A stretch of 64,000 nucleotides of DNA from Lysobacteraceae bacterium NML93-0399 (GTDB lineage Bacteria > Pseudomonadota > Gammaproteobacteria > Xanthomonadales > Xanthomonadaceae): positions 1-64,000 of the forward strand of contig NTJI01000005.1 of assembly GCA_002307375.1 (NCBI GenBank), read 5' to 3'. Position 1 is the stretch's first letter. Each line of letters begins with the position of its first letter. Below, one piece after another: positions 6,761 to 13,641 of this stretch. The notes beneath the pieces are model-generated. The model worked only from the letters and a program-made list of their open reading frames with translations. It was not told where the DNA came from and made no database searches. A program made the translations under genes and the position numbers.

Positions 6761-8923
6761 TCAGCCGATTACGCGCTTGAACGGTGGCAGTGCGTCGATG
6801 ATGCGCTGGCCGTAGCGACGGTTGAGCAGGCGCGAGTCGAGGATCACCACGCGGCCGGTGTCGGTGGACGTGCGGATCAGGCGGCCGGCGAACTGGGTCA
6901 GCGTGCGCAGGGCGTGCGGCACCGCGATGAGGTTGAACGGGTTGAGGCCGCGTGCTTCGAGCCATTCGCCGAGCGTCGCTGTCTGCGGATCGGTCGGTAC
7001 CGCGAACGGCACCTGGGTGATCACGACCGTCGTGCAGGCTTCACCCGGCAGGTCGAGGCCTTCGCCGAACGAGTTCAGGCCGAACAGCACCGAGCCCTTG
7101 CCGGCCGCGACACGCTCGAGATGCGCGGCGACGACCTGTGACTTGTTGCCGCTGCTCTGCACCTGGATCGCACCACGCCGCGAAGCCGGCATGAGTTCGG
7201 CGACCTTCTCCATCTTCCAGCGCGAGGTGAACAGCACCATCGAGCCCTTGGTCCAGTCGAGCTCGCGCGCGAGCCATTCGGCGACGGCCTTCGGGTGACC
7301 TTCGCGATCGTCGGGCGCGACCGGGAAAGGCGGCACGATCAGCTGCGCCTGGTTGGGCAGGTCGAACGGCGACGGCAGCGAGGCCATTTCGGCGTGATCG
7401 GGCAGGCCGGTATCGATGGCGAAGGACTGGAAATCACCGCCGCCGGTCAGCGTCGCCGAGGTCATGACGACCGAATCGATCTCCTTCCACAGCAGCGTGC
7501 GCAGCACGTGCGCGGCCGACACCGGCGAGCAATGCAGGGCGAGATCGCCTTCGCGCGTCGCGGTGATCCAGCGCGCCATCGGTGGTGCGCCTTCGCGGTC
7601 CTCGCGGCGCCAGCCGGTCCACAGGTCGTGCTGCTGCTCGACCATCTCCAGCGCCAGCCCGAGGCTGCGCTGCAGCTTCTCGCGGGCGGGATCCTCCTGC
7701 TTGGCACGCGCTACCGCCTGCTGCGCGGCGTGCACCCAGTTGAGCAGCGCACGCGTGTCCTCGGCGATCGACTCGATCGTCGGCGCCCAGTCGTCGGGCA
7801 GCTTGCCGAGCGGCGCGCGCCACATCGGGTCGCGTTCGCCCGGCTCGGGCTGCCACACGCGGTCGACATCGAGCTGGAAGGCCTTGAGCGCCTTGGAGAC
7901 GCGCGCGGTCAGTTCGATCGCCTCGCTCGGCAGCAGCGTGCCGATCTTCTCCTTGTCGACCAGCCGATAGCTGCCGGCCACCAGGATCTGCATGCGCCCG
8001 GTGCGCTTGGCCATGTCGCTCAGCGGCAGGCGCGCGGCGCCCTGGTCGATGGCGACGTTGGCCACATGATGCCCCTCGTCGAGCACCAGCAGCATCTCGC
8101 CCGGCGGCGCCAGCAGCGGCTGGCCGTTCTCGATGTCGCCCATCGACAGCGAGGACAGCAACAGGGCGTGGTTGGTGACCACGATCTGCGCCTCGCGCAC
8201 GGTGTTGCGCGCCTTGAGCACCGGACACTGCTGGGCGAAGCTGCAGCGCCGCCCGGCGCAGCCGGATGCGGGTGTGGTGATGCGGCCGCGCAGGGCCGGC
8301 GAGATGGGCTCGGGCGCAGCGTCGATGTCGCCGTCCCACTGGCGGTCGGCATGGGCCTCGAGCAGACGGCGCGCGGCGTCGATCTCGTGCGGCGCCAGCG
8401 GACGGTCGTAGAGCTGCCGGTCGAAATCGCCGCCTTCATCCGGGCCCGCATCATCGAGCAGCATCGTGCCCTGGCTGTGTTCGGCATGCAGTTCGGCGGC
8501 ATTGCGCGTGCACAGATAGCGCGTTCGGCCCTTGGCCAGCGCGACGCGGGCTTCCAGACCGGTGGCAGCGAGAAACGCGGGAATGTCGCGCTCGACCAGC
8601 TGCGACTGCAGCGCGACGGTGCCGGTGCTCACGACCAGTTTCTTCTTCGTCGCCAGGGCGATCGGCACGCCGGCAGTCAGATAGGCCAGCGACTTGCCCA
8701 CGCCGGTCGGCGCCTCGGCCACGCCGATACCGCCCGAAGTCGCCAGTGCACGCGACACCAGCCCGATCATCGCGCTCTGCGAACGACGCGTGGTGAAGCC
8801 GGGCGTGTTCGCCTGCAGCTTTGCGTAGGCGGCGCGGATGTCGGCCTTCAGCGCCTCGGTGAGCACGCGCGGCGGCGCGTCGGCAGCCTCGGCGGCCGGC
8901 GAAGTGGAGGTGGTGTCGCCCAT
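6761..8923 (-). CDS. dinG: ATP-dependent DNA helicase DinG
   Basis: A 720-aa XPD/DinG-family superfamily 2 helicase, 5'-3', that unwinds R-loops, D-loops and forked DNA. The Walker A box is EAPTGVGKSLAYL (about residues 70-82) and the Walker B box is LDEGHHVAN (about 281-289). Four cysteines at about 138, 222, 227 and 233 (G-C-A-G-R-R-C-S-F-A-Q-Q-C-P) fit the 4Fe-4S cluster that marks this family. C-terminal helicase motifs include SATLTGG and FGLNSFGEGLDLPG. It is convergent with dinB, with the repeat array filling the space between them. ATG at 8923. Confidence 0.93.
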   Translation of the reverse strand: MGDTTSTSPAAEAADAPPRVLTEALKADIRAAYAKLQANTPGFTTRRSQSAMIGLVSRALATSGGIGVAEAPTGVGKSLAYLTAGVPIALATKKKLVVSTGTVALQSQLVERDIPAFLAATGLEARVALAKGRTRYLCTRNAAELHAEHSQGTMLLDDAGPDEGGDFDRQLYDRPLAPHEIDAARRLLEAHADRQWDGDIDAAPEPISPALRGRITTPASGCAGRRCSFAQQCPVLKARNTVREAQIVVTNHALLLSSLSMGDIENGQPLLAPPGEMLLVLDEGHHVANVAIDQGAARLPLSDMAKRTGRMQILVAGSYRLVDKEKIGTLLPSEAIELTARVSKALKAFQLDVDRVWQPEPGERDPMWRAPLGKLPDDWAPTIESIAEDTRALLNWVHAAQQAVARAKQEDPAREKLQRSLGLALEMVEQQHDLWTGWRREDREGAPPMARWITATREGDLALHCSPVSAAHVLRTLLWKEIDSVVMTSATLTGGGDFQSFAIDTGLPDHAEMASLPSPFDLPNQAQLIVPPFPVAPDDREGHPKAVAEWLARELDWTKGSMVLFTSRWKMEKVAELMPASRRGAIQVQSSGNKSQVVAAHLERVAAGKGSVLFGLNSFGEGLDLPGEACTTVVITQVPFAVPTDPQTATLGEWLEARGLNPFNLIAVPHALRTLTQFAGRLIRTSTDTGRVVILDSRLLNRRYGQRIIDALPPFKRVIG

Positions 8924-9055
8924 GTGCCCATTGTCCCACGCCGCGTCGCGGGGACCGAGACCGGAATGCTGAACCGCGCGCGCGTGTCGGCGTCAGACGG
9001 TTTCGCGCGGCGACTGGCCGCTGGAAGCGCGCACGCCCCAGTCCGGCCGACGCAA

Positions 9056-9820
9056 TCAATCGCCGGGCGGCGCGTCTTCCAGCATCACCAGGCGCTGGCC
9101 GTTGAAGCGGTAATCGAGCGCGGCCTGGATCGACTGCAGTTCGCGCACCTGCGTGCACAGCGAATCAGCCTGCGTTTCGAGCGCGGCGCTGCGGGCTTCG
9201 ATCTTGCGATCCAGCTCGGCCTCCAGGCGTTCGGCGCGCGCCTCCATGCGTCCCGCTCGGCCGGTGAACACCTGCCACATCACGCTGCGGCCGAGGCTGC
9301 CGGTCATCTGCTCGGCGGCCGCCTCGATGCGCGACTCGAAGCCTTCACCGAACACGTCCTGGTCCCAGCGGCCGGTGCCCAGCGTGGTGTCGATATAGGC
9401 CAGCGTGTCACTACGGTGGCGCTCGACCTGGCGCACCTTGCGCGCGCTGCCGGTCATCGACTCGACCACGCCGGCCAGCGCATCGAAGGCGACGCCGACG
9501 CTCTCGCGTGCAACCGTGGTCACCTGCGGCATCAGCACGCGCGCACCCGACTCGAGCTGGCGCAGGCGCGCGGCATCGGCAGTGCCCACTGTCTGCACCT
9601 CGCGGTCGACACTGAGCCGGCCATCGTGGAAGAAGATTTCCTTCGGCGCACCGCTGTCGCGGTAGAGCCAGACACCGCCGGTATCGACGAGCACGTTGTA
9701 GGGCGTGGATATCGCGCACTGGTCGGACGAGAACCGCGGCGTGGCGTCGTCGGCCTGCGTTGCCGCCGATACGGCCAGGCACACGAACGCCAGTGCGGCG
9801 CGGCGGAAGAGGACGGTCAT
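9056..9820 (-). CDS. DUF2884 (YggN-like) periplasmic protein
   Basis: A 254-aa exported protein. The start at ATG 9820 gives a clean signal peptide, MTVLFRRAALAFVCLAVSAA then TQA; an ATG 63 bases further upstream would bury it. The mature part begins with SSDQCAISTPYNVLVDTGG and VWLYRDSG, typical of the DUF2884/YggN family, followed by a long helical region with alternating charge (about residues 140-235). The molecular role of YggN is unknown. It reads in the same direction as dinG, 132 bp upstream of it. Confidence 0.75.
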   Translation of the reverse strand: MTVLFRRAALAFVCLAVSAATQADDATPRFSSDQCAISTPYNVLVDTGGVWLYRDSGAPKEIFFHDGRLSVDREVQTVGTADAARLRQLESGARVLMPQVTTVARESVGVAFDALAGVVESMTGSARKVRQVERHRSDTLAYIDTTLGTGRWDQDVFGEGFESRIEAAAEQMTGSLGRSVMWQVFTGRAGRMEARAERLEAELDRKIEARSAALETQADSLCTQVRELQSIQAALDYRFNGQRLVMLEDAPPGD

Positions 9821-9887
9821 GGCGGCATTCCGTGTCGCGGAGACGGCAGCTTCGCAGGACAGGCCCCCGCGATACGCGTGCATGAAG

Positions 9888-10352
9888 TCATTGCGCGGTG
9901 CGGCGTCTGCGGCCGGGGCGGCGTCCGCCGGCGGTCAGCCCGGCCTCGACGTCGGCAGCGATGTCGGCCAGCGTCACTGCAGCGAGCTGCGTGCGCAGCA
10001 GGGCTTCGGCCGCGTTCAGGGTGGAGGTCAGCCGTGTGTTGACGGCGCGTTCGACGAGGCAGTGCGGGTCATCGTTGGCCAGGCCGAGTGCGAACAGCGT
10101 CGGAGCGCCGAGTGCGTCGTGGATGTCGAGCAGGCGGATGTCGGTCAATGGCCGCGCCAATGACCAGCCGCCGCCATGGCCTTTCTCCGAACGCACGTAA
10201 CCGGCATCGCGCAGGCCCGCCATCGTGCGGCGAACCACGACCGGATTGGTGTCGAGCATCGTGGCGATGTCGTCGGAGGTCGCCGGCGCCGCGCGGTCGG
10301 CGAGATGGATCAGCACGTGGAGCATGCGGCTGAGTCTGCTGTCGCTGCGCAT
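9888..10352 (-). CDS. Rrf2-family transcriptional regulator
   Basis: A 154-aa winged-helix regulator. MRSDSRLSRMLHVLIHLADR begins the family fold; the recognition helix region is T-N-P-V-V-V-R-R-T-M-A-G-L (about residues 35-47), and the wing is GHGGGWSLARPL. Fe-S members such as IscR and NsrR bind the cluster with three cysteines around residues 90-105; here only one Cys is present (about residue 98), so it is probably a cluster-free, possibly thiol- or ligand-sensing member. The start is ATG 10352; the longer upstream frame is spurious. It is divergent from a thioredoxin-reductase-like gene, a frequent pairing, which suggests it controls that gene. Confidence 0.88.
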   Translation of the reverse strand: MRSDSRLSRMLHVLIHLADRAAPATSDDIATMLDTNPVVVRRTMAGLRDAGYVRSEKGHGGGWSLARPLTDIRLLDIHDALGAPTLFALGLANDDPHCLVERAVNTRLTSTLNAAEALLRTQLAAVTLADIAADVEAGLTAGGRRPGRRRRTAQ

Positions 10353-10378
10353 CGTGGAGGTCCGCCGGGAATCGCGGG

Positions 10379-10384
10379 ATTCTA
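10379..10384 (-). promoter_or_regulatory. Putative -10 box for the Rrf2 gene
   Basis: Reading leftward the sequence is TAGAAT, 26 bases from the ATG. No convincing -35 hexamer is seen 17 bp upstream; the area there is covered by the first GAAACAT repeat. Confidence 0.4.
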
Positions 10385-10402
10385 CCGTAGTCGGACAATT
10401 AG

Positions 10403-10458
10403 GAAACATTAGAAGTTGCATGAAAGGCAGGCGCGGCGCATCATGAAACATCACAAGT
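10403..10458 (+). promoter_or_regulatory. Direct-repeat operator candidate, 42-bp spacing
   Basis: GAAACATTAGAAGT (10403-10416) and GAAACATCACAAGT (10445-10458) match at 12 of 14 positions and start exactly 42 bp apart, four helical turns. They lie in the only AT-rich patch between the divergent Rrf2 and reductase genes. This is a plausible site for the Rrf2 protein. Confidence 0.5.
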
Positions 10459-10475
10459 GACGAGATGAGTGCGGC

Positions 10476-11381
10476 ATGCGCTACGACGCGATCATCGTGG
10501 GCGGCGGCAGTGCGGGTCTGTCGGCCGCGCAGGCACTGGCGCGTGCGCGTCGGCGGGTGCTGGTCGTGGATGCCGCGCGGCCACGCAACCGTTTCGCCAG
10601 TGCCATGCACAACGTGCTCGGCCGCGACGGCACATCGCCGCTGCAGTTGCTCATCGACGGTCGCGCCGAACTGGTGCGCTATCCCGACGCGTCGATCGTC
10701 GACGGCGAGGCTGTCGACGCGACACGTGCCGACGCCGGTTTCCACGTCCGTCTCGAAGATGGCCGCAAGTTCCATTCGCGCACCCTGGTGCTGGCGACCG
10801 GCGTGCGCGACGTGCTGCCCGAGATCGAGGGCTTGGCCGCGCGCTGGGGACGCAGCGTGCTGCACTGCCCCTACTGTCACGGCTTCGAGATCGACCGCCG
10901 CGCGATCGGCGTGCTCGTCGGCGATGCCATGGGTCTGCATCGCGCGCTGATGCTGCCCGACTGGGGCCCGACCACCTGCCTGCTCCAGGACGGCTTCGAG
11001 CCCGACGCCGACGCGCAGGCCCGGCTGCAGCGGCGCGGCGTCGTGCTCGAGCGCAGCCCGGTGGTCGCACTGCTGGGCACCGCGCCCGGGCTCGACGGCG
11101 TGCGTCTGGCCGACGGCCGCACGCTTGCGCTGTCGGCGCTGTTCGCCGGCGGACGCGTGCTGCCGGCCAGCCCTGTCGCCGAAGCCCTGGGGTGTGCGTT
11201 CGAAGATGGCCCGCAGGGGCCGTACCTGCGTGTCGATGCCACGAAGCAGACCTCGGTGCCGGGCGTGTTCGCCGCCGGCGATCTGGCCGCGCCGATGCAT
11301 ACCGTCACTGCCGCGGTCGCCGCGGGTGTGCTCGCAGGCGTCGGCGCGCACCAGGCGCTGATCGCCGCTGACTGCGGCTGA
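10476..11381 (+). CDS. Thioredoxin-reductase-like FAD/NAD(P) oxidoreductase
   Basis: A 301-aa two-dinucleotide-fold flavoprotein. The FAD-binding GGGSAG follows the first strand (residues 9-14). The redox-active pair is C-P-Y-C at residues 131-134, followed by HG. A second GDxxA-type FAD contact, FAAGDLAAPMHTVTAAVAAG, is near the C-terminus. It is slightly shorter than TrxB, as in the family often annotated NAD(P)/FAD-dependent oxidoreductase that pairs with Rrf2 regulators. The NAD(P)-site glycine motif is poorly conserved (VLVGDAMGLH), so the electron donor is uncertain. Cytosolic; likely thiol-disulfide or peroxide defence. Confidence 0.88.
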   Translation: MRYDAIIVGGGSAGLSAAQALARARRRVLVVDAARPRNRFASAMHNVLGRDGTSPLQLLIDGRAELVRYPDASIVDGEAVDATRADAGFHVRLEDGRKFHSRTLVLATGVRDVLPEIEGLAARWGRSVLHCPYCHGFEIDRRAIGVLVGDAMGLHRALMLPDWGPTTCLLQDGFEPDADAQARLQRRGVVLERSPVVALLGTAPGLDGVRLADGRTLALSALFAGGRVLPASPVAEALGCAFEDGPQGPYLRVDATKQTSVPGVFAAGDLAAPMHTVTAAVAAGVLAGVGAHQALIAADCG

Positions 11382-11485
11382 GCCGATACCGCAGATCCCG
11401 CCCACGTTGCGCCGCTGACCCGCGCTGCATGTGCCTGATACACGATGTTCATCGGCACGTGTCCGGTCACGGCGATACTGGGTCG

Positions 11486-12493
11486 ATGCACCGGATCTGC
11501 TGTCTGCTCCTGTCGCTGCTGCTCCTGGCATCGCTGCCGGCACGCGCGACCGCCCCGCCTGCGCTCGACGCGGTGCTCGACGATGCCGCGCGCCTGGCGC
11601 CGCTGCGCACGGTCCTGGTGGCACGCGATGGTGCCTTGCTCGCCGAACGCGGATATCACGGGGCATCGCCCGGTCGGCCGACCAACATCAAGTCGGCGTC
11701 CAAGTCAGTGATGTCGGCCCTGGTCGGCATCGCGATCGAACGCGGTCTGCTCGACGGCGTCGACCAGCCGGTCGCGCCGTTGCTGGCCGATCGCCTACCG
11801 ACCGATCCAGACCCGCGCCTGGCGCAGATCACCATCGGTCATCTGCTGTCGATGCAGGCCGGCCTGCAGTCGACGTCGGGCCGCGGCTACGGACGCTGGG
11901 TGTCGCAACGCGACTGGGTGCGCGCAGCACTGGCGCAGCCGTTCGTCAACGATCCGGGTGGCGGCATGATCTATTCGACCGGTTCCACACATTTGCTTTC
12001 GGCGGTGCTGGCGCACGTGGGCGGCAAACCGGTGCGCGCGTTGGCACGCGACTGGCTCGGGCCGCAGGCGGGATTCTCGATCGCGTCCTGGGACACCGAT
12101 CCGCAGGGTCTGCACTTCGGCGGCAACCAGATGGCGATGACGCCGCGCTCGCTGCTGGCCTTCGGCGAGCTCTACCGCAACCACGGCCGTGCGGCCTCGG
12201 GCGCGCAGGTGCTGCCAGCCACGTGGATCGCACAATCGTGGACGCCGCGCACGCGTTCGGTCTACACCGGCGACGGCTATGGCTACGGCTGGTTCGCCCG
12301 CCGCCTCGGCGGCCACGAAGTGCGCTTCGCGTGGGGGCATGGCGGGCAGATGCTCTACATCGTGCCGACGCTGGGCCTGACGGTCGTGATGACCTCGGAC
12401 GAATCGACAGGCGTCGCCGGCTCCGGCCATCTGGCCCACCTGCACGGGCTGATGACGCGGATCATCGAAGTGACCGACGGCGCCGCAGGTTGA
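11486..12493 (+). CDS. Exported class C beta-lactamase-like serine hydrolase
   Basis: A 335-aa periplasmic serine hydrolase of the beta-lactamase/penicillin-binding fold. ATG 11486 gives the signal peptide MHRICCLLLSLLLLASLPARA; the frame extends upstream but without a signal. The catalytic S-x-x-K is S70-A-S-K73. The Tyr motif is probably Y-S-T-G-S and the third motif is HGG within WGHGGQML. Family members include esterases, D-amino-acid peptidases and 6-aminohexanoate-dimer hydrolases, so beta-lactam hydrolysis should not be assumed. It lies 104 bp after the oxidoreductase, on the same strand. Confidence 0.82.
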   Translation: MHRICCLLLSLLLLASLPARATAPPALDAVLDDAARLAPLRTVLVARDGALLAERGYHGASPGRPTNIKSASKSVMSALVGIAIERGLLDGVDQPVAPLLADRLPTDPDPRLAQITIGHLLSMQAGLQSTSGRGYGRWVSQRDWVRAALAQPFVNDPGGGMIYSTGSTHLLSAVLAHVGGKPVRALARDWLGPQAGFSIASWDTDPQGLHFGGNQMAMTPRSLLAFGELYRNHGRAASGAQVLPATWIAQSWTPRTRSVYTGDGYGYGWFARRLGGHEVRFAWGHGGQMLYIVPTLGLTVVMTSDESTGVAGSGHLAHLHGLMTRIIEVTDGAAG

Positions 12494-12511
12494 GCGCGTC
12501 GCGGCTGCGGG

Positions 12512-12829
12512 TCATCGCGCGCGGCCACCTCGTACAGCGCCAGACGGTGGCCGTGGCGCGGCCGCCCGTGCCGCCGCCCAGGCGTTGCGGTCGTCATGGC
12601 GGGCGGCATAGCGCTCACGCAGGTGACGGCTGATGCAGGTCGACAGGCCGCGCCCGGCGCGGGCCGCGGCGCAGGCGGCGTCGAACTTCCGCGGACCCAC
12701 ATCACGCCGCCGGTAGTCGTAGACCGCGCCGTCGACGAACTCCACCGACAGCGTGTCGCCCGACAACGCCCAGGCGCGCACGCCGCTTTCGCCATGACGG
12801 TTGCCGTAGCGCTGCAGGCGCGGCGTCAT
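12512..12829 (-). CDS. Small KTSC-like protein
   Basis: A 105-aa protein. Residues 15-85 fit the pattern of KTSC-type domains: V-R-A-W-A-L-S-G-D-T-L-S-V-E-F, G-A-V-Y-D-Y, then a small helical part ending with S-R-H-L-R-E-R-Y-A. KTSC domains are RNA-synthetase or phage associated in some proteins, and their role is unclear. The last 25 residues are Ala/Arg/Pro-rich and probably disordered. Its ATG overlaps the TGA of the esterase gene (ATGA), so it is likely translated by coupling. Confidence 0.55.
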   Translation of the reverse strand: MTPRLQRYGNRHGESGVRAWALSGDTLSVEFVDGAVYDYRRRDVGPRKFDAACAAARAGRGLSTCISRHLRERYAARHDDRNAWAAARAAAPRPPSGAVRGGRAR

Positions 12830-13602
12830 GGCGCGAGCGCGAAACGCAGGGCGTCGGGCAGGGCGGCGGCCAGCATCGCGTGGTGGCCCACGTCGGGCAG
12901 CACATCGTGGTCGCAGGCGATCCCGCGCGCTTCGAGCACCTGCGCGAAGGCCTGCAGATTGGCGACCATGTGCCGTGCGCCGAGCATCGCCGCTTCACTG
13001 GGACCGTCGACCTCGGCCGGCTTCTCCGGCCCTGCGGTCTGCTCGCCCAGGCCCGCGCGCAGATGGACACGCGTTGCGTGGTGGGACCGCAGATCGGCGC
13101 TGCGCACGCGCGCGAGCAGCGCGGCATCGTCCCACCACAGCGACGGGCTCAAGGTTACGTAGCGGTCGAAGGCGTCGGGCTGCGCGAGCCAGGTGTCGAG
13201 GACGAACAGGCCGCTGAGTGAATGGCCGAACAGGCAGTGGCGGGTGGCGTCACTAGGCAGGCGCGCCGCGAGCGCAGGGCGCAGCTCGTCGATCAGAAAG
13301 GCGCGGAATGCGGCAGCGCCGCCGGCATCGGCCGCATCGGGATCGGCGTCGGGCTGCTGCGGCGGCGGGGTGAAATCGCGGAACCGCAGGCGGCGGTCTA
13401 CAGGCCCGTCGCCGTGCCAGTCGATCGCGACCACCGTCGCCGCGCTTGCACAGGCGTCGAGCGCTTCGTGCATCGGCGGCCAGATCGTGGGCGCGTCGAG
13501 CAGCCAGATCACCGGCGCCGGCGTCGTCTGCGCCTCGCCGGCCTCGTGGATGCGGATGTCGTAGCGTTGCCCGTCAGGGCCGGTGAACGTGTCGGCATGC
13601 AT
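12826..13602 (-). CDS. Alpha/beta-hydrolase esterase (Fes/IroE-like)
   Basis: A 258-aa alpha/beta hydrolase of the Pfam esterase group that includes enterobactin esterases. The nucleophile elbow is G-H-S-L-S-G in CLFGHSLSGLFVLDTW, the PVIWLLDAP strand comes earlier, and a C-terminal His lies in DVGHHAMLAAALPDALRF. No signal peptide, so probably cytoplasmic. I chose ATG 13602 (MHADTFTGPDGQRYDIRIHE); an ATG seven codons upstream is possible. No siderophore genes are nearby, so the substrate is unknown. Confidence 0.78.
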   Translation of the reverse strand: MHADTFTGPDGQRYDIRIHEAGEAQTTPAPVIWLLDAPTIWPPMHEALDACASAATVVAIDWHGDGPVDRRLRFRDFTPPPQQPDADPDAADAGGAAAFRAFLIDELRPALAARLPSDATRHCLFGHSLSGLFVLDTWLAQPDAFDRYVTLSPSLWWDDAALLARVRSADLRSHHATRVHLRAGLGEQTAGPEKPAEVDGPSEAAMLGARHMVANLQAFAQVLEARGIACDHDVLPDVGHHAMLAAALPDALRFALAP

Positions 13603-13641
13603 GCGCGCAGCCTGCGCGCGCACGCGTCGACACGGCGTGCG

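Noticed and set aside
5979-6815. A 278-codon frame through the dinB-dinG repeat array
   Set aside because: It is translated repeat sequence whose frame shifts relative to the dinB tails from unit to unit. Only the shorter 6196-6417 frame is in register with a tail.
7295-10042. A 915-codon rightward open frame opposite dinG and its neighbour
   Set aside because: It crosses a gene boundary on the other strand and shows no domain; dinG motifs are complete on the minus strand.
11486-12493. Calling the serine hydrolase an antibiotic-resistance beta-lactamase
   Set aside because: The S-x-x-K fold is shared by many esterases and peptidases and the other motifs are not those of true AmpC enzymes.
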